Assembly: GCF_008704935.1 (NCBI RefSeq)
Contig: NZ_CP023692.1
Coordinates: 6,921,501 to 6,985,500 of the forward strand
Direction: 5' to 3'
DNA from: Streptomyces vinaceus
GTDB lineage: Bacteria; Actinomycetota; Actinomycetes; Streptomycetales; Streptomycetaceae
DNA: 64,000 nucleotides
Shown: positions 59,283-64,000 of the stretch, piece by piece
Numbering within the stretch: the stretch's first letter is position 1
How the letters are laid out: each line of letters opens with the position of its first letter
Position numbers and translations under genes: made by a program
The notes under the pieces: generated by a model
Seen by the model: the letters and a program-made list of their open reading frames with translations, nothing else
What the model was told of the DNA's origin: nothing
The model's database searches: none

Positions 59283-60389
59283 GTGAACACGCATCTCGCT
59301 CGGGCCGTCGTGGCGGTCACCGCCGCCGCGGCGTCCGTCTCGCTCGCCGGCTGCGGCAGTACGGAGGGCGCCGACGCGGGATCCGGCGGCTCGGCCGGGA
59401 AGGAGGCCATCAAGGTGGGCCTCCTGCTCCCGGAGGACCAGACGGCGCGCTACGAGAAGTTCGACAAGCCGCTGATCGAGAAGGAAATCGCCAAGTTCAC
59501 GCGCAATAAGGGCCAAGTGGTCTACGCCAATGCCAAGCAGGATGCGGCTGCCCAGAACGCCCAGGTCGACGACATGATCGCCCGTAAGGTGAATGTGATC
59601 ATCATCGACGCCGTGGACGCGAAGGCCATTGCCGGAGCGGTCAAGAAAGCCAAGGACGCCCGTATTCCGGTCATCGCCTACGACCGTCTCGCCGAAGGGC
59701 CGATCGACGCCTACACCTCCTTCGACAACGAGGACGTGGGCAAGGTCCAGGCCAAGGCTCTGCTGGAGGCGCTCGGCGACAAGGCCGGCTCCGGCCAGAT
59801 CGTCATGATGAACGGCTCGGTCACCGACCCGAACGCCAAGGGCTTCAAGTCCGGAGCGCACTTCGTCCTCGACGGCAAGGTGGCCATCGGCAAGGAGTAC
59901 GACACCAAGGAGTGGAAGCCGGAGAACGCCAACGCCAACATGACGGCCGCGCTCTCCGCCCTCGGCAAGGGAAAGATCATCGGCGTCTACTCCGCCAACG
60001 ACGGCATGGCGGGCGGCATCATCAGCGCCCTCAAGGCCGCCGGAGTCTCCACTCTGCCGCCGGTCACCGGCCAGGACGCGGAACTCGCCGGGGTGCAGCG
60101 GATCGTCGCCGGCGAGCAGTACATGACCGTCTACAAGAGCTACGCCCCCGAGGCCGCCGCGGCCGCGGAGATGGCCGTCTCCCTCGCCCAGGGCGAGAAG
60201 ATCGACGGACTCATCAACCAGATGGTCGACAGCCCGACCACCCAGGGCGTGCCGTCCGTGCTCGTCCCGGGCGTCGCGCTGACCAAGAACAACATCAGGT
60301 CGACTGTCATCGAGGACGGCGTCTACACCGTCGCCGAGATCTGCACCGACAAGTACAAGGCCGCCTGCGACGAGATAGGCCTGAAGTAG
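59283..60389 (+). CDS. XylF-like sugar ABC transporter substrate-binding lipoprotein
   Basis: A 368-residue lipoprotein (lipobox SLAGCGS). It is a periplasmic binding protein of the ribose/xylose type: IKVGLLLPEDQTARYEKFDK opens the fold, QDAAAQNAQVDDMIARKVNV follows, and VYSANDGMAGGI and TGQDAELAGVQRI are hinge and sugar-contact parts that resemble XylF. GTG 59283 follows GGGAGG. No ATPase or permease gene is adjacent. The next gene is convergent, so this binding protein is an orphan here and may signal or share another transporter. Confidence 0.92.
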   Translation: MNTHLARAVVAVTAAAASVSLAGCGSTEGADAGSGGSAGKEAIKVGLLLPEDQTARYEKFDKPLIEKEIAKFTRNKGQVVYANAKQDAAAQNAQVDDMIARKVNVIIIDAVDAKAIAGAVKKAKDARIPVIAYDRLAEGPIDAYTSFDNEDVGKVQAKALLEALGDKAGSGQIVMMNGSVTDPNAKGFKSGAHFVLDGKVAIGKEYDTKEWKPENANANMTAALSALGKGKIIGVYSANDGMAGGIISALKAAGVSTLPPVTGQDAELAGVQRIVAGEQYMTVYKSYAPEAAAAAEMAVSLAQGEKIDGLINQMVDSPTTQGVPSVLVPGVALTKNNIRSTVIEDGVYTVAEICTDKYKAACDEIGLK

Positions 60390-60401
60390 GCAGGAGGCCG
60401 C

Positions 60402-61877
60402 TCAGGGCCCGGCCGACTCCAGGCGGACGCGGAACACCGCCCCGCCGCCCGGCGCCGTCTCCAGCTCCAGTCCGCCGCCATGGGCCCGGACCAGGGCGGA
60501 GGCGATCGCCAGGCCGAGCCCCGCCCCGCCACCCGCCTGCCGGCTGCGCGAGGCGTCCACCCGGTAGAACCTCTCGAAGACCCGGGCCGCCTGCTCCGGC
60601 GTGAGCCCCGGCCCGCAGTCGGCCACCTCGATCACCGCGTGGCCGCCCGAGCCGCCCACCCCGATGCGCACGGGCGAGCCGGCCGGGGTGTGGGCGACGG
60701 CGTTGCCGACCAGGTTGGCGATCACCTGGCGCAGCCGCGCCTCGTCGCCGCAGACCGGTGCCGGACCGGGCGGACCGGCACCACCCGGACCGGTCAGCGT
60801 CACCTCGCGCGCCGGATCCAGCGCCCGGGTGTCGTGCAGGGCGTCCACCGCGAGCGTGCGCAGGTCCATCGGGGCCAGCTCCAGCGGGCGCTGCTCGTCC
60901 ATCCGGACCAGGGTCAGCAGGTCCTCCACCAGACCGCTGAGCCGCACCGCCTCGCTCTCGATCCGGGCCATGGTCCGCTTCACGTCCGCCTCGTCGGCGA
61001 GGGCGCCCATCCGGTACAGCTCCGCGAGGCCCCGGATACCGGCCAGCGGCGTACGGAGCTCATGGCTGGCGTCGGCGACGAAGCGCCGCATCTGCTCCTC
61101 CGACGCCGCGCGGACCGCGAACGCCGACTCGATCTGCGCGAGCATCCCGTTGAGCGCGCTGGTCAGCCGGCCCGTCTCGGTACGCGGCGAGGCGTCCGGC
61201 ATCCGGTGCGAGAGCGGGCGCCCGGCGGAGATCTCCGCCGCGGTCTCCTCGATACGCCGCAACGGGCGCAGCCCGGCCCGTACGGCGAACCAGCCGGCGG
61301 CGGCGAGCAGCAGCGACACCACGACGCCGATGAGTTCGAAGGCCGTGGCCAGGTGGTCGAGGGTGGAGGACACGTCGTCCAGCGGGGCCGCGACCACGAC
61401 CCCGGCCGGCAGCGCCGGATCCTCGCTCCCCACCGGCACGATCAGCACCCACCAGGTGCCGTCCCCGTGATCGCTCGGCACCTCGAACGCCCGCCCGAGC
61501 CGGTCCCGCAGCTGCGCCCCGTCCATCGCGGGCCACAGCGGGCGCGGGTCCCCGGCCGCGACGGGCTCCCGGAACTGGTCGCTCACCCGTCCGTCCGCGT
61601 CGGCGAACGCCACCACGTACTGGCTCGGCAGCCAGGCCCGACCCGGTCCGCCGCCCGGCCGGCCGAGGTGCGGCTGCGGGGTGCCCTCGGCCCGGACCCG
61701 GTACGCCACGGAATCCCCGTACCGTTCCAGCTGCTGGTCCACCCGGCCCACCAGCTGGGCCCGTACCGATCCCAGGACGACGGTGTCGCTGACGGCCAGC
61801 CCGAGCGCGACCAGGGCGATCGAGAGCAGCACCAGCCGCGAGCGCAGCGAGAGGCCGGCGAGCCGGAACCCCGCCAT
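60402..61877 (-). CDS. Two-component sensor histidine kinase
   Basis: A 491-residue HisKA/HATPase kinase. Two membrane helices (about 14-35 and 180-203) enclose a sensor domain of about 145 residues. HAMP is RRIEETAAEISAG, the H-box DASHELRTPLAGIRGLAELY with phospho-His, the N-box LRQVIANLVGNAVAHTPAGS and the G-boxes ADCGPGLTPEQAARVFERFY. It starts one base after the response-regulator stop (TGA-C-ATG). The sensor domain is not a family that I recognise. It pairs with the OmpR-type regulator in front. Confidence 0.95.
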   Translation of the reverse strand: MAGFRLAGLSLRSRLVLLSIALVALGLAVSDTVVLGSVRAQLVGRVDQQLERYGDSVAYRVRAEGTPQPHLGRPGGGPGRAWLPSQYVVAFADADGRVSDQFREPVAAGDPRPLWPAMDGAQLRDRLGRAFEVPSDHGDGTWWVLIVPVGSEDPALPAGVVVAAPLDDVSSTLDHLATAFELIGVVVSLLLAAAGWFAVRAGLRPLRRIEETAAEISAGRPLSHRMPDASPRTETGRLTSALNGMLAQIESAFAVRAASEEQMRRFVADASHELRTPLAGIRGLAELYRMGALADEADVKRTMARIESEAVRLSGLVEDLLTLVRMDEQRPLELAPMDLRTLAVDALHDTRALDPAREVTLTGPGGAGPPGPAPVCGDEARLRQVIANLVGNAVAHTPAGSPVRIGVGGSGGHAVIEVADCGPGLTPEQAARVFERFYRVDASRSRQAGGGAGLGLAIASALVRAHGGGLELETAPGGGAVFRVRLESAGP

Positions 61878-61878
61878 G

Positions 61879-62634
61879 TCAGCCCTGCGGGCGGCGCAGG
61901 ACGTACCCGATGCCGCGCACGGTGTGGATGAGCTTGACGGCGCCGTCCGCGCCCGAGTCCACCTTGCGGCGCACGTACGAGATGTACGACTCGACGATGC
62001 TGAGGTCGCCGCCGAAGTCGTACGCCCACACGTGTTCGAGGATCTGCATCTTGGAGACGACGCGGTCGGCGTGGGTCATCAGGTACGCGAGCAGTTTGAA
62101 CTCGGTGGGGGAGAGGGAGACGGGCCGGCCGCCACGCAGGACCTGATGGCCCACCGGGTCCAGTTCGAGGTCGCCCGCGATCAGGCGCCCCTCGCCCGTC
62201 GGCCCGCCGGTGCGGCGCAGGATCGCCCTGATCCGGGCGATCAGCTCCTCCAGGCTGAACGGCTTGGTGACGTAGTCGTCGCCCCCGGCCGTGAGTCCGC
62301 CGATCTTGTCGTCGACGCCGTCCTTCGCCGTGAGGAACAGCACCGGCAGGTGGTCGGCCCCCGACCCGCTGCCGGCCTCCTCGCGCAGGCGGCGTACGAC
62401 GGCGAACCCGCTGATGTCGGGCAGCATCACGTCGAGCACCACGAGGTCGGGCCGCTCCTCGGCGACGGCCGCCAGCGCGTCGGCGCCGTTCGCCGCTGAG
62501 GTGACCCGGAAGCCGACGAACCGGAGCGAGGCGGACAGCAGTTCGCGGATGTTCGGCTCGTCGTCCACGACGAGCAGGCTCGCCTCGGGCATGGCCGTGG
62601 CCGTGCCCCTCTCCCTGTCCTTGTCCCTGTTCAA
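61879..62634 (-). CDS. OmpR-family response regulator
   Basis: A 251-residue regulator. The receiver has the acidic pair VVDDEPNIRELL, the phospho-Asp in LVVLDVMLPDISGF and Lys in YVTKPFSLEELIARIRAILR. The C-terminal winged helix is the OmpR type (LSPTEFKLLAYLMTHADRVV, YISYVRRKVD, LIHTVRGIGYVLRR). TTG at 62634 has AGGAGGG upstream. ATG 62592 (MPEASLLVVDDE) is a shorter alternative. It belongs to the same direction as the kinase and the transporter genes ahead, and likely controls them. Confidence 0.95.
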   Translation of the reverse strand: MNRDKDRERGTATAMPEASLLVVDDEPNIRELLSASLRFVGFRVTSAANGADALAAVAEERPDLVVLDVMLPDISGFAVVRRLREEAGSGSGADHLPVLFLTAKDGVDDKIGGLTAGGDDYVTKPFSLEELIARIRAILRRTGGPTGEGRLIAGDLELDPVGHQVLRGGRPVSLSPTEFKLLAYLMTHADRVVSKMQILEHVWAYDFGGDLSIVESYISYVRRKVDSGADGAVKLIHTVRGIGYVLRRPQG

Positions 62635-62658
62635 GGGGGGTCCCTCCTCCTCGCGCGC

Positions 62659-63417
62659 TCAGCCCCGGCCGCCGCCTCCGCCCCCGAACCCGCCCGCGCC
62701 ACCCTGGGCGACGGTCGTCGCGGCGAGATCGCCGGCGGGGTTCTGGCTGCCGCGCACGGTGACGGTCTGACCCGGCTGGAGGTCGGACACCTTGCCGCTC
62801 TTGGCCTGGGTGATCTGGGTGTTCGCATCGGTGGTGACCTTGACGACGTCGCCCGCCGCATCGGTGACGTAGAGGGTGGTGCCGTCGACGAGCTTCACCG
62901 TACCGGTGGTCGCGCCGGCCCCGGCGCCCGGGCCGCCCGTCGCTCCGCCGAAGCCCTGCCGCCCCCCGTTCTGTCCGGTCCCGGTACCGCCCTGGGCCGC
63001 GCCCGTACGTCCTTGGCCGCCCGCCCCGGCCGCGAAGCCGCGGCCTGCGGACCCGCCCCCGGGCGTGCCCTGGAGATGGCCCTTCTCGACCAGGGCGCCC
63101 CCGGTGAAGGCGAGCCCGGCCACCACACCGCCCGAGAGCACCAGCGTCAGCCAGGGCAGTCGCGGCCGGGGTGGCGCGGCGAGCTCCGCCGATATGTCCC
63201 GGGTGTCCGGAGGCTCGGCGAGGATCCCCTCGGGATCACCGTCGGGCCCCTCGGCGGCGGGGCCCTCCGCGACGTGCGCGACGGGGTGTTCCACGATCAG
63301 CTCCTCCGGGAAGGGGTCCTCACCGGCCGCCGATGCCGTGAACACATCGGCGAACGGCGCGTACCGGTCCTCGCCCGCCTCGGACTGCTTCCCCGGTTCG
63401 GTGCGGCGTCGTGCCAT
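62659..63417 (-). CDS. DUF5666-like single-pass protein of the transporter operon
   Basis: A 252-residue protein. The cytosolic part is acidic. One helix (LPWLTLVLSGGVVAGLAFTG) leads to a Gly-rich outside linker and a terminal beta-domain with GTVKLVDGTTLYVTDAAGDV and VSDLQPGQTVTVRGSQ, as in DUF5666/OB-like domains found beside MacB-type transporters. It ends GGGGGGRG. ATG 63417 follows GGGAGAAG. It lies between the permease and the response regulator, so it may act as an accessory or signal component. Confidence 0.78.
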   Translation of the reverse strand: MARRRTEPGKQSEAGEDRYAPFADVFTASAAGEDPFPEELIVEHPVAHVAEGPAAEGPDGDPEGILAEPPDTRDISAELAAPPRPRLPWLTLVLSGGVVAGLAFTGGALVEKGHLQGTPGGGSAGRGFAAGAGGQGRTGAAQGGTGTGQNGGRQGFGGATGGPGAGAGATTGTVKLVDGTTLYVTDAAGDVVKVTTDANTQITQAKSGKVSDLQPGQTVTVRGSQNPAGDLAATTVAQGGAGGFGGGGGGRG

Positions 63418-63449
63418 GTCAGCTTCTCCCTGTTCCCGCGTGTGCCGGC

Positions 63450-64000
63450 TCACTCGTGCCGCAGTGCTTCGATGGGCCGCAGGCTCGCGGCCCGGTTGGC
63501 CGGGTATCCGCCGAAGAACAGCCCGATCGCCACGGCGATGGCGAAGGCGCCCACGACCGACTCCGGTATGACGACCGGTCTGATTCCGACGATGGTGAAG
63601 TGCGAGCCGATCAGCCCGGCCGCGACGCCCAGCCCGCCGCCGATCAGCGAGAGCAGCGTCGACTCGGCGAGGAACTGGCCGAGGATGACGCCCCGGGGCG
63701 CCCCGATCGCCTTGCGGATGCCGATCTCACGGGTCCGCTCCGTCACCGTGACCAGCATGATGTTGGTGATCCCGATCCCTCCCACCAGCAGGGAGATCGC
63801 GGCGACCGCCCCCAGCAGCACGGTGAACGTCTTGTTCGTCGCCGCCTGAGTGGTCAGCAGCGACTCCTGGCTGGACACCCGGAAGTCGAGGGCGGCCGGA
63901 TCCTTGATGCCGTGCCGCCCCATCAGGACGGTCGTGATCTCGCTCTGTGCCTCCGCCGTCGCCTCCGAGGACGTGGCCTCGACGAGGATCTGACCGACCG
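63450..64000 (-). CDS. MacB-type ABC transporter permease, C-terminal part (runs off the window)
   Basis: The visible 183 residues include the last part of the extracellular domain (GQILVEATSSEATAEAQSEI) and three membrane helices of the FtsX family (KTFTVLLGAVAAISLLVGGI, LIGGGLGVAAGLIGSHFT, VVGAFAIAVAIGLFFGG). The typical loop VTVTERTREIGIRKAIGAPR lies between the helices and the end is NRAASLRPIEALRHE. MacB-like permeases act with a cytosolic ATPase and often an adaptor. Those genes would lie to the right, outside the window. It heads the operon with DUF5666-like and two-component genes. Confidence 0.92.
   Translation of the reverse strand, partial: VGQILVEATSSEATAEAQSEITTVLMGRHGIKDPAALDFRVSSQESLLTTQAATNKTFTVLLGAVAAISLLVGGIGITNIMLVTVTERTREIGIRKAIGAPRGVILGQFLAESTLLSLIGGGLGVAAGLIGSHFTIVGIRPVVIPESVVGAFAIAVAIGLFFGGYPANRAASLRPIEALRHE

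Overview
This window reads as chromosomal DNA from a Streptomyces-type actinomycete. The evidence is very high G+C with extreme third-position GC bias, GTG and TTG starts, many twin-arginine- or Ala-rich secreted proteins, three PknB-type receptor kinases, several TetR regulators, and repeated leaderless promoters (a TANNNT-like -10 box 6-8 nt before the start codon). I saw no tRNA, rRNA, CRISPR array, insertion sequence or phage gene. No species can be named from sequence alone.

Layout. 1-3.4 kb: a partial secreted M1 peptidase and a CASTOR/POLLUX-like NAD-binding channel. 3.4-7.1 kb: a PadR regulator with a perfect operator, an acyl-CoA dehydrogenase, a 43-codon ORF and an aldo/keto reductase. 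7.1-10.3 kb: two coupled small membrane proteins divergent from a TetR regulator, then a ricin-tailed receptor kinase. 10.4-17.9 kb: an unrecognised protein divergent from a PhzS-like flavin monooxygenase coupled to a DUF5602-like secreted protein, then a large TPR-CHAT (caspase-like) protein and small secreted or hypothetical proteins. 17.9-22.3 kb: secreted protein, lipoprotein, serine hydrolase, nadE with a probably frameshifted coupled small gene, and a membrane protein. 22.3-26.1 kb: a TetR regulator divergent from an MMPL transporter coupled to an LmeA-like protein. The MMPL promoter carries a perfect operator, and a near copy lies in the nadE promoter region.

26.2-31.1 kb: SDR dehydrogenase, two TetR regulators, an XRE regulator, nucleoside hydrolase and RNase HI with an extra Cys/His tail. 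31.1-35.8 kb: two possible leaderless mini-ORFs, a membrane ferredoxin-reductase-type oxidoreductase, a PI-PLC-like enzyme and a stand-alone argG of the longer class followed by a very strong terminator. 35.9-38.8 kb: receptor kinase and epoxide hydrolase. 38.9-44.3 kb: an operon of a Pls-like membrane NRPS (A-T, six membrane segments, three soluble acetyltransferase-like domains, lysine-type adenylation code) with a cytosolic M1 peptidase. This is the most notable locus because it has the architecture of an epsilon-poly-lysine synthetase with a candidate polymer-degrading peptidase.

44.8-53.5 kb: DUF3626 protein, NlpC/P60 hydrolase, 2'-5' RNA ligase-type phosphodiesterase, membrane proteins, VOC protein, a coupled CHRD surface protein and sortase, and a galactose/glyoxal oxidase with duplicated F5/8C domains. 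53.7-60.4 kb: third receptor kinase; an autoregulated aldolase-TetR-hydrolase operon with two perfect tandem operators; a GNAT acetyltransferase; a truncated VOC remnant; and an orphan XylF-like sugar-binding lipoprotein behind an 18-bp LacI-type palindrome. 60.4-64 kb: a MacB-type permease, a DUF5666-like protein, an OmpR-type response regulator and its sensor kinase, all on the minus strand and running off the end of the window.
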